A stretch of 55,328 nucleotides of DNA, taken from the IMG/VR virus record IMGVR_UViG_3300049491_000841, positions 1 to 55,328 of that record; one strand, given 5' to 3'. The stretch is from a virus. Of the stretch, positions 17,860 through 25,093 are shown piece by piece (positions within the stretch are counted from its first letter, which is position 1; every line of letters starts with the position of its first letter). The translations under genes were made by a program, and so were the position numbers. The notes beneath the pieces are model-generated. The model was given only the letters and a program-made list of their open reading frames with translations. It was not told the DNA's origin and searched no databases.

Positions 17860-18057
17860 TCATTCATCGCGTCCGCAGCTAAATATTTTTTGGTTCCGTG
17901 CTCGTCCACACCACGGGCAAAACTTGAATGGTACGCCTTTGTATGGCCTGCCATGCAAACGTTCTATTATGCACATGGTTACGATTAGTTTTTCGTTTCG
18001 CGTCCATTCAGCACAGCAATCCGGTTCAGAAGGTAAAAGCTCTTGTTCGTTGTTCAT
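17860..18057 (-). CDS. Small zinc-finger protein
   Basis: 65 residues. The C-terminal FKFCPWCGRAR is a CPxCG knuckle and CCAEW lies in the N-terminal part, giving a possible zinc site. Ends one base before the start of the tRNA and begins right after the exonuclease gene stop. This small protein type is common in phage early regions; the role is unknown. Confidence 0.65.
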   Translation of the reverse strand: MNNEQELLPSEPDCCAEWTRNEKLIVTMCIIERLHGRPYKGVPFKFCPWCGRARNQKIFSCGRDE

Positions 18058-18735
18058 TTAGCTTGGCATCTCGGAAACGAAGTCCTGCTTACAGAACGGT
18101 ATGGGTTTGTTTCGCTTGGGAGGTCCGCCATTGAGTTCCTCAAGGTGTTTCATCTCGAAATCGAAGGCCATTGAGAACTCGGAAATGGCCTGCCTGATGG
18201 CAGATTGGATCTCGTGGTCACGCTGGACTTCGATCACGAGAGCCGGAAAGTGACGACGATAGCTAACGAATTTCCACGTAGAAGCGCCGGTCACGAACAT
18301 GGAACCGTGTACTTGAGCGGCATATTCCTTTGGAAGAGCGCCTTTCACTAAATATCCAACGTGTGTGTGCGGCGCGGGACACTTGATCTCGACTCCTACG
18401 TCACCGATCATACCGTCCGGTGAACACCCGCACTTTCCATCATCAGTCGTGATGAACCCGACGCGCTGAATTGATACGCCGTACTCGAGTTCATACCAAG
18501 GCTTGGCCTCGTCCTCAAGAATACTTCCCATTTCAGTGTCGAACGAGTTCACGCCAAGCATAGGAGCGCCCATCCAAGCCTCGGCCAGCTTTTTGTAGAG
18601 GTAAGTTTTGGGCATCTCTCCTTTTCTGATCTCGAACTGAGGCGTCACGAGGTTGTCGAACTCACTCGCGGTCGGAATGCCGCATCGGCGCATTCCCCAT
18701 TCCAGACTGCCTTGGGTTTCAGGATGAACAATCAT
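18058..18735 (-). CDS. YqaJ-like viral recombinase / lambda-exonuclease family nuclease
   Basis: 225 residues. Motifs in order: GIPTASEF (19-26), EMGSILEDEAKPWYE (about 68-82), CSPDGMIG (about 104-111), GVEIKCP (about 114-120) and YAAQVHGSMFVTG. These are the conserved glutamate, aspartate and E-x-K residues of the YqaJ / lambda exo fold, which digests one strand of duplex DNA to expose single strands for annealing. It is coded in the same operon as an ERF annealing protein, forming a classical two-component recombination system, with overlapping starts and stops. Confidence 0.92.
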   Translation of the reverse strand: MIVHPETQGSLEWGMRRCGIPTASEFDNLVTPQFEIRKGEMPKTYLYKKLAEAWMGAPMLGVNSFDTEMGSILEDEAKPWYELEYGVSIQRVGFITTDDGKCGCSPDGMIGDVGVEIKCPAPHTHVGYLVKGALPKEYAAQVHGSMFVTGASTWKFVSYRRHFPALVIEVQRDHEIQSAIRQAISEFSMAFDFEMKHLEELNGGPPKRNKPIPFCKQDFVSEMPS

Positions 18736-19862
18736 AAAAGTGAATCCTTGTGGAGACCTGCTTGGATCTCAATTCGTTGCAGGAAGTTTTCGAGCAACAT
18801 TGGAATGTCGATGTCGATAGACTTCAGGTGTGGAATCGGAACGTCTCGAAGAGACTTCAAATAAGCCTCTACCTTGGACTTGTCCGGGGCTTTAGCCGCC
18901 TCTCGGCGTGCTAGTTCAACGCGCTGTTTTTCTTCTGCTTCAGCCTTGGCCTTGGCCTCCAGTTCGGCGCGTGCCTTTGCAGCCTCTGCTTCAACACGCC
19001 TACGCTCCTTCTGCTCGGCTTCGAGTTTCTTCCTAGATTCCTCGGCTGCGCGATCTGCTTCGGCCTTGGCCTTGCGGCGCTCTTCAGCACGCTCAGCTTC
19101 AATGCGATCACGCTCGATCTTGGCCAGTCGTTCTGATTCGGACTTTTCTGCCGCTACCTTTTTCCGTTCCTCTTCTCGTTCTTTTTCGATCCTACGGCGT
19201 TCGAGTTCCTGTTGCTTTCTAAGTTCCTCTTCGCGCCGGACGTTCTCTTCGTGCTGAGCCTTAAGGCGTTTCAACTCCTCCGCCACACGCGCGCGCTCCA
19301 GTCGGTCGGCCTCTTCCTTGGCTTTCTTTTCCTCTTCAGCCTTTGTCGCGGCGTCGATCTTCGCCTGCCGAAGAATCTTCGAATCCTCGATCAACTTTAC
19401 GAATTGAATCTCTGTCAAATCGGATAGGTCACCTATAATCGGGTTCTCGTTGACTTCGCGCAATGAGGTCTCGCGGGAGACTTTCAGTTCTGCCTTCACC
19501 TTGGCTGCGTGACGTTCGGCAAACTGCTCAGATTCCAGCAGCCTTGATTCAAGGTCTTCGATCTTCTCTCGGATGATTCTGGCAGTTGCGTCGATCTTGC
19601 CGGTGCGAGCCTTCAGGTGCTCAACAAGACCCTTGCGAGTCTTGTCCATGTTCACGCGGGCGTCTTTGAGTTCAAGTCTTGCCAGCCTCGCCTGGGCCAT
19701 CTCCGTTTTTTGCGAGATGTCCGTGACTTTCAATGAGTCAACTTTGGATTCCCATTTTTGAAGCGTGGTTTGAAACGGTGCGAAGATGACTTCGAGCGGT
19801 TTAGCTGTGTCGAGTTTGTCCACGTCCACCGGCGCTGCCGTGAGTTCAAGTGTTTCGGTCAT
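18732..19862 (-). CDS. Long coiled-coil protein between exonuclease and annealing protein
   Basis: 376 residues. Residues about 175-325 are an almost uninterrupted Glu/Lys/Arg/Ala coiled coil (TKAEEEKKAKEEADRLERAR and similar). The N-terminal third is helical (AQARLARLELKDARVNMDKTRKG) and resembles DUF1351-type phage proteins found beside ERF/RecT genes. The C-terminal 40 residues form a separate small domain. Both ends overlap neighbours by four bases, so it is co-translated with the recombinase genes and is probably an accessory or scaffold of that system. Confidence 0.7.
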   Translation of the reverse strand: MTETLELTAAPVDVDKLDTAKPLEVIFAPFQTTLQKWESKVDSLKVTDISQKTEMAQARLARLELKDARVNMDKTRKGLVEHLKARTGKIDATARIIREKIEDLESRLLESEQFAERHAAKVKAELKVSRETSLREVNENPIIGDLSDLTEIQFVKLIEDSKILRQAKIDAATKAEEEKKAKEEADRLERARVAEELKRLKAQHEENVRREEELRKQQELERRRIEKEREEERKKVAAEKSESERLAKIERDRIEAERAEERRKAKAEADRAAEESRKKLEAEQKERRRVEAEAAKARAELEAKAKAEAEEKQRVELARREAAKAPDKSKVEAYLKSLRDVPIPHLKSIDIDIPMLLENFLQRIEIQAGLHKDSLL

Positions 19863-20587
19863 CGTCCTCTCTCTTTCTTTGATAGTTGGTCATCCAGAAT
19901 CGAGTATTTCACCGCAGGGATTTCCGCGAACGTTTTGGCTCCCGCAAACTTAAGGAAAGCCTCTTTGTTGCTGTTGGTCTCGGCCACGCGCCTTTCGAGT
20001 TCGAACGCCTGATCCTTTGTGATTGGTCCGCCTTCAAGCTTGGCGTCGTTGTCCAGATGTGAAATTACGATGTTCAAAGCCTCGGTGAGCGCAAACCTCT
20101 TCGCGTATGTGGCCGCCGATCCGTCTGCTTGACTCTCAGTGCTGCCGGGCGGGCCGGCCCCGATCCTGACGGCGAAATCATTGCTGCGCTTGTGTCCTCC
20201 GACGTGCTGAAGCGTGCAGGTTGATATGATTCTACCCTCATTGAACCGACTGGAGAAGCAGACTGTGAATCCGTGCTTCTGAAGCATGGGTCCTACCTGC
20301 TCCATGATGTCCTCGAATGGCGCGAACTTGTAACGCACTGTTCCGTCACGATTCGGGACCGGTTTGGTTGCCTGCACGTTGGGCGTTTCGGCCTGAAGCC
20401 GCACGAACGCCGCGGCGAACTGCTGCTCTGCCTGGATAGCCATCATTTTTAATTGCATGTCCAGAAGCTTGTCGAGCTTGTTCACGTCAACGGACGCATC
20501 ACTGGCGACCTTCATAATCGCGGCCATGATGTTGGATGCTTGCGGCTCGGCTATCGTAAGTTCCTGCTTAACTAGGTCCGTTGTCAT
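19859..20587 (-). CDS. erf: ERF-family single-strand DNA annealing protein
   Basis: 242 residues. The segment AAAFVRLQAETPNVQATKP followed by VRYKFAPFEDIMEQVGPMLQKHGF is the ERF signature; a Gly/Ser-rich segment (GAGPPGSTESQADGSAATYAKR) and ALTEALNI follow as expected. ERF proteins anneal complementary single strands during phage recombination and genome circularisation. It is first in a three-gene unit with the coiled-coil protein and YqaJ exonuclease (four-base overlaps). Confidence 0.93.
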   Translation of the reverse strand: MTTDLVKQELTIAEPQASNIMAAIMKVASDASVDVNKLDKLLDMQLKMMAIQAEQQFAAAFVRLQAETPNVQATKPVPNRDGTVRYKFAPFEDIMEQVGPMLQKHGFTVCFSSRFNEGRIISTCTLQHVGGHKRSNDFAVRIGAGPPGSTESQADGSAATYAKRFALTEALNIVISHLDNDAKLEGGPITKDQAFELERRVAETNSNKEAFLKFAGAKTFAEIPAVKYSILDDQLSKKERGR

Positions 20588-20796
20588 TATTTTACGCCTT
20601 CTTTATTCAGAAGTTCTATGGCCTGTAAACATGCTGCTCCGACATCTGTCTCCGTGCAGCAGAAATCCTCCCCGCTGATGCGCACTCGGATAGCGATAGA
20701 TCCATCTTGGGTTTGATGATCAATTTGCATGATCCATAGCGGCCCAGTGAATCCGGTTTTGGATCTAATTAGATGAAATGCTTCGTTGGTTGTCAT
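20587..20796 (-). CDS. Small hypothetical protein upstream of erf
   Basis: 69 residues from the ATG at 20796; an upstream TTG adds eleven. Alpha/beta composition (LWIMQIDHQTQDGSIAIRVRISG) with two adjacent cysteines. The stop shares a base with the erf start. No family recognised. Confidence 0.5.
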   Translation of the reverse strand: MTTNEAFHLIRSKTGFTGPLWIMQIDHQTQDGSIAIRVRISGEDFCCTETDVGAACLQAIELLNKEGVK

Positions 20797-20800
20797 TTTT

Positions 20801-20950
20801 TTATTTGAATGGAAAAGGAAGCAACTCAAGCCTCGTTACCGCTTTAAGATTCGCTTCAAGTTTTACGACTCTAACAGCTAATGACACGATACACGCCCCC
20901 AATATGGAAATGCTCAAAAAGACAAACCATTTCTGCTTATTAGTCATCAT
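20801..20950 (-). CDS. Small single-span membrane protein
   Basis: 49 residues: basic N-terminus MMTNKQK, then a membrane segment (WFVFLSISILGACIVSLAV), then a basic helical tail. Preceded by a strong Shine-Dalgarno in TTGAGAAGGAGATGAA, a sequence repeated before the gene at 21196. Lies in a tight operon between two other small genes. Function unknown. Confidence 0.5.
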   Translation of the reverse strand: MMTNKQKWFVFLSISILGACIVSLAVRVVKLEANLKAVTRLELLPFPFK

Positions 20951-20968
20951 TCCCAGTTCATCTCCTTC

Positions 20969-21196
20969 TCAAGTCCAGTCTATGTTTCGTTTTTTCAATT
21001 CGCGCTTTATGTTTCTGTACACTTGCTTTCCCCTTGGGGTCAGTACTAATTGACTAGCCCCGTATAATAACCCGCTTCGAAGGCAATGGCTGGACACCAG
21101 ATCAAACGCATCAAGAGCGCCGCAAGCCGCGTTAAAGAATTCACGTCCTGTTTCCAAATCGGGAGATGGATTCATGGCCTTTAGGGTTTTCTCCAA
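20969..21196 (-). CDS. Small hypothetical protein
   Basis: 75 residues from a TTG at 21196 placed five bases after AAGGAG; an ATG at 21175 is the alternative. Helical (AACGALDAFDLVSSHCL) with a basic C-terminus (YRNIKRELKKRN). The start overlaps the stop of the upstream membrane protein gene. No family recognised. Confidence 0.5.
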   Translation of the reverse strand: MEKTLKAMNPSPDLETGREFFNAACGALDAFDLVSSHCLRSGLLYGASQLVLTPRGKQVYRNIKRELKKRNIDWT

Positions 21197-21330
21197 TTCA
21201 TCTCCTTCTCAATTCCTGCGCTTACCTTCAACTCATACTGTTGCATCACCCAATCCTTCAGCGGGTTGTCGATCTCCAGGAGTAGCCACGCGGCCAGAAT
21301 CATCGTTGCTAAGTAAAAGGTGAGTTTCAT
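21181..21330 (-). CDS. Small single-span membrane protein
   Basis: 49 residues starting by ATGA overlap with the upstream gene. The N-terminus MKLTFYLATMILAAWLLLE is a membrane segment, followed by an amphipathic helix. Its last codons contain the Shine-Dalgarno of the next gene. Function unknown; one of two small membrane peptides in this stretch. Confidence 0.5.
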   Translation of the reverse strand: MKLTFYLATMILAAWLLLEIDNPLKDWVMQQYELKVSAGIEKEMNWRKP

Positions 21331-21542
21331 TTGTTTTCATTCGTTCGGAGCGGCAAACCATGAACCAGTTCCGGGAAGTACCACATATCTCCCCATAGAA
21401 CTCGCTTCTCTTGCAAGTTTTTGTCGTAAACCTCTTTCGTCACCCATTCAGGTGCGATAAACGTGATTCCGATCACCAATGCGACTATGTCCATAAAATC
21501 AAAAACAGCGGGCCATAGATCGGCATAACAAGACCAATGCAC
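21327..21542 (-). CDS. Small hypothetical protein with hydrophobic segment
   Basis: 71 residues from a GTG at 21542; an internal ATG at 21494 gives 55 residues beginning with the hydrophobic MDIVALVIGITFIAPEW. The C-terminal half is polar and Trp-rich. The stop overlaps the next start. Start choice uncertain. Confidence 0.45.
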   Translation of the reverse strand: MHWSCYADLWPAVFDFMDIVALVIGITFIAPEWVTKEVYDKNLQEKRVLWGDMWYFPELVHGLPLRTNENK

Positions 21543-21690
21543 CTGCTTCTATCCTGCACTGCCTGGCCCGCCGCTCCCCCGCGAGATCCGGCAATCACCG
21601 GCTCGAACCCGCCCCGCGCTGCGGCCGCTTGTGACAATCACAACACATAGCGCTCGCTTTGAACTGCGGAGTTGGTGTTCAGGGGAAAAT

Positions 21691-21873
21691 TCATTTCAAT
21701 AAAGGAACCTTCACTGGTCTGGCTAGGTATTTCATAACTACCGTCTTTCCGTGAAATCCAGTCAGGTTGCAGTTTTTGATTGCCTCCTCTCGAGAAGACG
21801 CCCATGCAACGCCGTGCATTTTCACGATGGCTTCTACTTGCCAAACCGATCGCTTATCAGTTTTTGATTTCAT
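21691..21873 (-). CDS. Small hypothetical protein
   Basis: 60 residues, ATG one base after the stop of the upstream gene. Reads KSKTDKRSVWQVEAIVKMHG at the start, alpha/beta pattern, basic. No family recognised. Between it and the next gene downstream lies about 150 bases of partly G+C-rich sequence with no convincing gene. Confidence 0.45.
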   Translation of the reverse strand: MKSKTDKRSVWQVEAIVKMHGVAWASSREEAIKNCNLTGFHGKTVVMKYLARPVKVPLLK

Positions 21874-21874
21874 C

Positions 21875-22105
21875 TCACTTCGATAACGCGGCTAGGAAAT
21901 TAGCCCGATTTGCGGCCTCCACCACACTCGACGTGCCTGGATCGGGGACAACAGGCCCTGCATCTTTTTCATAATATTGTGATTCCACTATGCAATTCCC
22001 CGCAAACTCCAGCAGCTTTTGGCATCGCTCAGGAGTATCTCTCCAGTGAGCGAAAAACCCAGGAGCTTCGAGCCTTATCCAAATTCTTCGATCTTTGTTA
22101 TCCAT
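21875..22105 (-). CDS. Small hypothetical protein
   Basis: 76 residues. Begins MDNKDRRIWIRLEAPGFFAH; the C-terminal half is helical (SSVVEAANRANFLAALSK). Coupled with the gene at 21873. No family recognised. Confidence 0.5.
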   Translation of the reverse strand: MDNKDRRIWIRLEAPGFFAHWRDTPERCQKLLEFAGNCIVESQYYEKDAGPVVPDPGTSSVVEAANRANFLAALSK

Positions 22106-22107
22106 GA

Positions 22108-22293
22108 CTATCCCCTTCTTATAGGCAAAGGAATGGAAATGATCGTGTATCCTTCTTTCGTTGCAATCGCGAAAAATCCGAAGTCAAATCGCGACCCAAC
22201 GGTGAATCTCTCGTGACGTGAAACCACAACACGCATGGCCATTTCATATCCAAACTCTTCTTCCGTCACCCATTGCACAACTATTGTTTTCAT
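22108..22293 (-). CDS. Small beta-rich hypothetical protein
   Basis: 61 residues from the ATG at 22293. Alternating strands (MRVVVSRHERFTVG, FDFGFFAIATKEGYTIISIP) suggest a small beta barrel. An upstream in-frame extension overlaps the next gene and is Arg/Trp/Cys-rich, so it was left out. No family recognised. Confidence 0.45.
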   Translation of the reverse strand: MKTIVVQWVTEEEFGYEMAMRVVVSRHERFTVGSRFDFGFFAIATKEGYTIISIPLPIRRG

Positions 22294-22300
22294 AGGGTTT

Positions 22301-22708
22301 TCATCGCAATAAAAACCATGCCGCTTTGACCAGCGCAGCCAGCGCCAGCACGAGTGCCATCGTCCACAGCACCGCGTCTTTCCAATCCTGCCATTGCTCT
22401 GCCCGGTCCTGCGCGCGCGCTTCTTCCATTGCGGAAAGTTCCGGAAGCCTCGGTTCAAAGCGCTCTCTGATCGTCGTCAAATCAACAAAGAACTTGTTCT
22501 CATGCCTAACGACATGACGAATCGGTGGATCAACAAATTTTCCGTGCGGGTCAATGTAAACCGGAGGATCAACTATTCGATAACCGATGCCGCGTGGCGC
22601 ATTCGGTCCGTTGATTGCATTGACTGCGCGCCTGTTGATGCGAATCCACGCGCCGTGCTCCCGCATCCATGCAGGTCTGTCCTCGTCTTGGTGGATGGAA
22701 TCTCTCAT
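22301..22708 (-). CDS. Hypothetical protein with C-terminal membrane anchor
   Basis: 135 residues. Residues 1-90 are soluble and Pro/Arg-rich (YRIVDPPVYIDPHGKFVDPP), residues 90-108 are helical, and residues 113-133 (AVLWTMALVLALAALVKAAW) form a membrane segment at the end. A tail-anchored inner-membrane protein by layout. Starts by ATGA overlap with the gene upstream. Function unknown. Confidence 0.55.
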   Translation of the reverse strand: MRDSIHQDEDRPAWMREHGAWIRINRRAVNAINGPNAPRGIGYRIVDPPVYIDPHGKFVDPPIRHVVRHENKFFVDLTTIRERFEPRLPELSAMEEARAQDRAEQWQDWKDAVLWTMALVLALAALVKAAWFLLR

Positions 22709-22911
22709 GCCACACCTTTCAGTGCTTCAGTCATTATTCTTTTGTGTTGCGCGTCCAGGTCCCGCTCAAGCAGGACTTCTGAAACCGTCGAGGGTTTGAC
22801 CTTCCGCTTTCCCGCTGGCCTTCCTTGAACCAAGGTCTCCCGCCATTCGCAAGACAGGAGAACTTCGTTCAGTAGGGTCGCATAAGTTTTCCTTTCGAGA
22901 ACGGCAGACAT
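22705..22911 (-). CDS. Small basic helical protein
   Basis: 68 residues, helical with a basic patch (QGRPAGKRKVKPSTVSEVLL). Could bind nucleic acid; no recognised fold. Coupled to the downstream gene by a four-base overlap. Confidence 0.5.
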   Translation of the reverse strand: MSAVLERKTYATLLNEVLLSCEWRETLVQGRPAGKRKVKPSTVSEVLLERDLDAQHKRIMTEALKGVA

Positions 22912-22964
22912 TCCCGGTCTGCCAGCGGGTTTGACAGGACGCCACTAAGCGACCCGTCGAAAGC

Positions 22965-23612
22965 TCAGTTGCTCGCCTCTATCTTCGCGTCTCTGGTTTC
23001 CTTCCAGGAATCGAAAATTTCCTCCGCGTTTTCGCTGAACCATTCTTGTACCTTTTGATCAATGTAGCAGTAGATTGCTGCGGCCTTCCATCCACTTGGC
23101 CATCCTTCATCATTCTTATCTCCAATACCGGCATCGTCGAATGCTTGTTCAATCTCGCTGCCGTAGAGATAAAATGTCGCATCAATTTCATGGGTGTAAA
23201 TCGGCACGCTGCCGTCGATGATCTCGTGCAATGCGCCTGAATAGTCGAGATCGTTTCCCCAGTCTGGACATTTGTCCGTATCGGGATTCTGCTCAAGATA
23301 ATTCTCAAGCTCGGTTCGCACGTCGGAAATCGCGCTGTCAACGCGCTCTTGCAACGTGTCTTCAATTTCAACGGTTCGCTTCATAGGTCTGTCAAAAACC
23401 GGCCCTCGCCCGGCTTGCGCGCGGTGGTTGCGTCGCGCGGCCCCGCTTTTCATTGCAACAATTTCAGTCACATTTATTGGCCATCCAACTTGCCCAGTTC
23501 CTATCTGGCTAACGGGCAAGCCAAATATGCCTTTGATCCTAATCCATTCCTTGCCGTGACGCATAAATCGCTCATGCCGCTTTATTTGTCCGAACCTAAT
23601 TTGTGTCGTCAT
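22965..23612 (-). CDS. Hypothetical acidic protein, possibly two fused modules
   Basis: 215 residues. Residues 1-76 are basic and beta-like (HERFMRHGKEWIRIKGI), residues 77-215 acidic and helical/mixed (EIEDTLQERVDSAISDVRTE, EGWPSGWKAAAIYCYIDQKV). The break coincides with an internal ATG at 23384, so a second shorter product of 139 residues or a fusion is possible. Transcribed from the promoter at 23647-23675. Confidence 0.55.
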   Translation of the reverse strand: MTTQIRFGQIKRHERFMRHGKEWIRIKGIFGLPVSQIGTGQVGWPINVTEIVAMKSGAARRNHRAQAGRGPVFDRPMKRTVEIEDTLQERVDSAISDVRTELENYLEQNPDTDKCPDWGNDLDYSGALHEIIDGSVPIYTHEIDATFYLYGSEIEQAFDDAGIGDKNDEGWPSGWKAAAIYCYIDQKVQEWFSENAEEIFDSWKETRDAKIEASN

Positions 23613-23646
23613 ACTTCGTTTCGGTTACTTCGCTGTCACTGCCGAT

Positions 23647-23675
23647 AATCTATCCCGAACCGCTTTGAGTGTCAA
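23647..23675 (-). promoter_or_regulatory. Leftward promoter with embedded 12-bp element
   Basis: Minus strand: TTGACA (23675-23670), 17-bp spacer containing CAAAGCGGTTCG, then TAGATT (23652-23647). The same -35, -10, spacer length and embedded 12-mer occur in the rightward promoter at 23978-24006. It serves the gene starting at 23612; the -10 box includes the stop codon of the upstream gene. Confidence 0.75.
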
Positions 23676-23916
23676 CTGTTTTGTGAAGTGTTTTCGCACC
23701 GTTGTTTGAACCAATGTTTGCAAGGGTTTTACGCTGTTTCCCCCACCTCTTGTAATATTGTTTCTCGCGTGCTGCTGTGATTTCCTCTGGGCTTGCGTGC
23801 TTCCAAAACGAGCGCGCGTGCTTCAAGTTATTGCGTGCCTTCAGCACACGCTTTGCACTCACAGTGTTGCCACCCCTCCGGCCCAAAAGTGTCGCTGCTT
23901 TTGATGTTTCGTCCAT
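23650..23916 (-). CDS. Small basic protein, possible DNA-binding
   Basis: 88 residues from the ATG at 23916. Rich in Lys/Arg and helical (SAKRVLKARNNLKHARSF, EEITAAREKQYYKRWGK). The -10 of its promoter ends only seven bases before the ATG, so the mRNA may be leaderless. As first gene of a block with repeated operator-like elements, it is a reasonable candidate for a regulator, but no helix-turn-helix is clear. Confidence 0.5.
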   Translation of the reverse strand: MDETSKAATLLGRRGGNTVSAKRVLKARNNLKHARSFWKHASPEEITAAREKQYYKRWGKQRKTLANIGSNNGAKTLHKTVDTQSGSG

Positions 23917-23923
23917 GCCATAA

Positions 23924-23953
23924 AGACTACCCAAAGCGGTTCGCAAGTGTCAA
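23924..23953 (-). promoter_or_regulatory. Leftward promoter, divergent region
   Basis: Minus strand: TTGACA (23953-23948), 18-bp spacer, TAGTCT (23929-23924), seven bases before the ATG at 23916. The spacer contains the 13-mer CCAAAGCGGTTCG in the opposite orientation (23931-23943). Confidence 0.5.
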
Positions 23954-23977
23954 GGAAGGACTGCCGGAAATAAGCGC

Positions 23978-24006
23978 TTGACATCCAAAGCGGTTCGTCA
24001 TAGATT
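23978..24006 (+). promoter_or_regulatory. Rightward promoter with embedded operator-like element
   Basis: TTGACA (23978-23983), 17-bp spacer with CCAAAGCGGTTCG (23985-23997), TAGATT (24001-24006). A second copy of the 13-mer lies 54 bp upstream at 23931-23943, about five helical turns away, as expected for a repressor or activator binding both. Confidence 0.75.
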
Positions 24007-24051
24007 GCCCGCGTTGACAGCACAAACCACTAACTAAAACACAAAAAACTT

Positions 24052-24273
24052 ATGAGCCAGCATTACAGCAATCCAGCTCGCGAGAACGAAAAAAACGCAT
24101 TGCCTGACGTGGAAATCTTCCAAGTGACAAGCGCAAACCTTGCCGAATGTTTCGACGGCCCAGGCTGGTATTGGTGGGCCTGCTTCCCAGGCTGCCTGCC
24201 AGACTCAGAACCGTTCGGCCCGTTCGCCACAAAATCTCAAGCCATTGCCGACGCTCAAGACTGCGCTGACTAA
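24052..24273 (+). CDS. Conserved small phage protein (WYWWACFPGC family)
   Basis: 73 residues. The C-terminal half GWYWWACFPGCLPDSEPFGP followed by FATKSQAIADAQ is a pattern found in small phage and plasmid proteins of unknown function. First gene of the rightward block, about 45 bases downstream of its promoter -10 and without a clear Shine-Dalgarno. Confidence 0.65.
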   Translation: MSQHYSNPARENEKNALPDVEIFQVTSANLAECFDGPGWYWWACFPGCLPDSEPFGPFATKSQAIADAQDCAD

Positions 24274-24285
24274 CTCCCTCACCCC

Positions 24286-24756
24286 ATGACTACTCAACAT
24301 AATGACAAAACCGCCAGCAATCCCCGAAAGAACTGCGAGGAGTGTGGCTGGCCTCAAGATGTTTGCTGCTGCGAATCAGTCACTCACCCTGACAACCCAA
24401 CATATGTCTGGAGGTGCGCAGAATGTGGCGGCGATCACGAACCAACCGGTGCTAGATACGATTGCATACTCCATTGGAAACGCAGAGCAATCGTCGCTGA
24501 GAATCTAGTCAACGTCGTCAAACACTATGGCCCGTTGCCGTTAGGCATCGAAAGGCCACACATCCTTGACGCGAAGAGCGCGATGGCTGCGGTCACGAGC
24601 CAGCGCGACGAACTGCTCGAAGTGTTGCAGGAAACGGTCAAATCGCTCGAATGGTCATTGATGGTAATAGAAGATATCCCAGCCGAGCGCGTTTTATCCC
24701 ATATGCTCAACCGAGCACGCGCCGCCATCGCCAAAGCAGTGACTTTCTGCCAGTAA
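24286..24756 (+). CDS. Zinc-ribbon protein with helical C-terminus
   Basis: 156 residues. Cysteine clusters CEECGWPQDVCCC (17-29) and WRCAECGGDH (42-51) suggest two zinc knuckles; residues 105-156 are helical (QRDELLEVLQETVKSLEWSL, MLNRARAAIAKA), as often seen in phage early-region proteins. Followed by two terminators. Confidence 0.6.
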   Translation: MTTQHNDKTASNPRKNCEECGWPQDVCCCESVTHPDNPTYVWRCAECGGDHEPTGARYDCILHWKRRAIVAENLVNVVKHYGPLPLGIERPHILDAKSAMAAVTSQRDELLEVLQETVKSLEWSLMVIEDIPAERVLSHMLNRARAAIAKAVTFCQ

Positions 24757-24777
24757 ACCTCATACGCTGATAACGCT

Positions 24778-24812
24778 AAGCCCGCCGCGATCCTCTCGTG
24801 CGCGGGCTTTTC
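24778..24812 (+). terminator. Rho-independent terminator
   Basis: Perfect 8-bp arms AAGCCCGC (24778-24785) and GCGGGCTT (24802-24809), followed by TTT. Lies 21 bases after the stop of the gene at 24286. Confidence 0.85.
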
Positions 24813-24894
24813 CCGTTGAAACCGGGAATCGAAAGGCAACAAAACAAACACTTTGCCCCTCGCGTGAGGTCCCACAGCGGTCCTCACAGCAGTT

Positions 24895-24923
24895 GCCCCT
24901 CGTTTCAACGTGAGGGGCTTTTT
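24895..24923 (+). terminator. Rho-independent terminator
   Basis: Arms GCCCCTC (24895-24901) and GAGGGGC (24912-24918) followed by five T. A partial copy of the left arm lies at 24874-24881. Confidence 0.85.
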
Positions 24924-25011
24924 GTTGTACAATCGCCCTAGGACGATTTGCGCCATATCCACATGCCATCCATGCCTCAAAAACCCCGCTCCGCTTGAAT
25001 AGCGCACGAAT

Positions 25012-25044
25012 TCAGCCTGTTCTCAGCCTGTTCTCAGCCTGATT
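25012..25044 (+). repeat. Three tandem 11-bp repeats upstream of terS
   Basis: TCAGCCTGTTC occurs at 25012 and 25023 exactly and at 25034 with the last three bases changed (TCAGCCTGATT). Period 11 places the copies on one face of the helix. Being just upstream of a terminase small subunit gene, they are candidates for packaging-recognition sites; this is inference. Confidence 0.8.
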
Positions 25045-25093
25045 CTTAGGTCTGTGCTGGACAATCACTTGTAGATGCTGTCCTGTAGGCTCA

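Larger units (their letters stand above)
24757..25093 (+). other. Intergenic region with two terminators and iterated repeats
   Basis: 337 bases without a convincing gene. Contains two strong terminator hairpins (24778-24812, 24895-24923), a run of 11-bp repeats (25012-25044) and a GGACA/TGTCC inverted repeat just before the terminase small subunit candidate. Confidence 0.7.
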
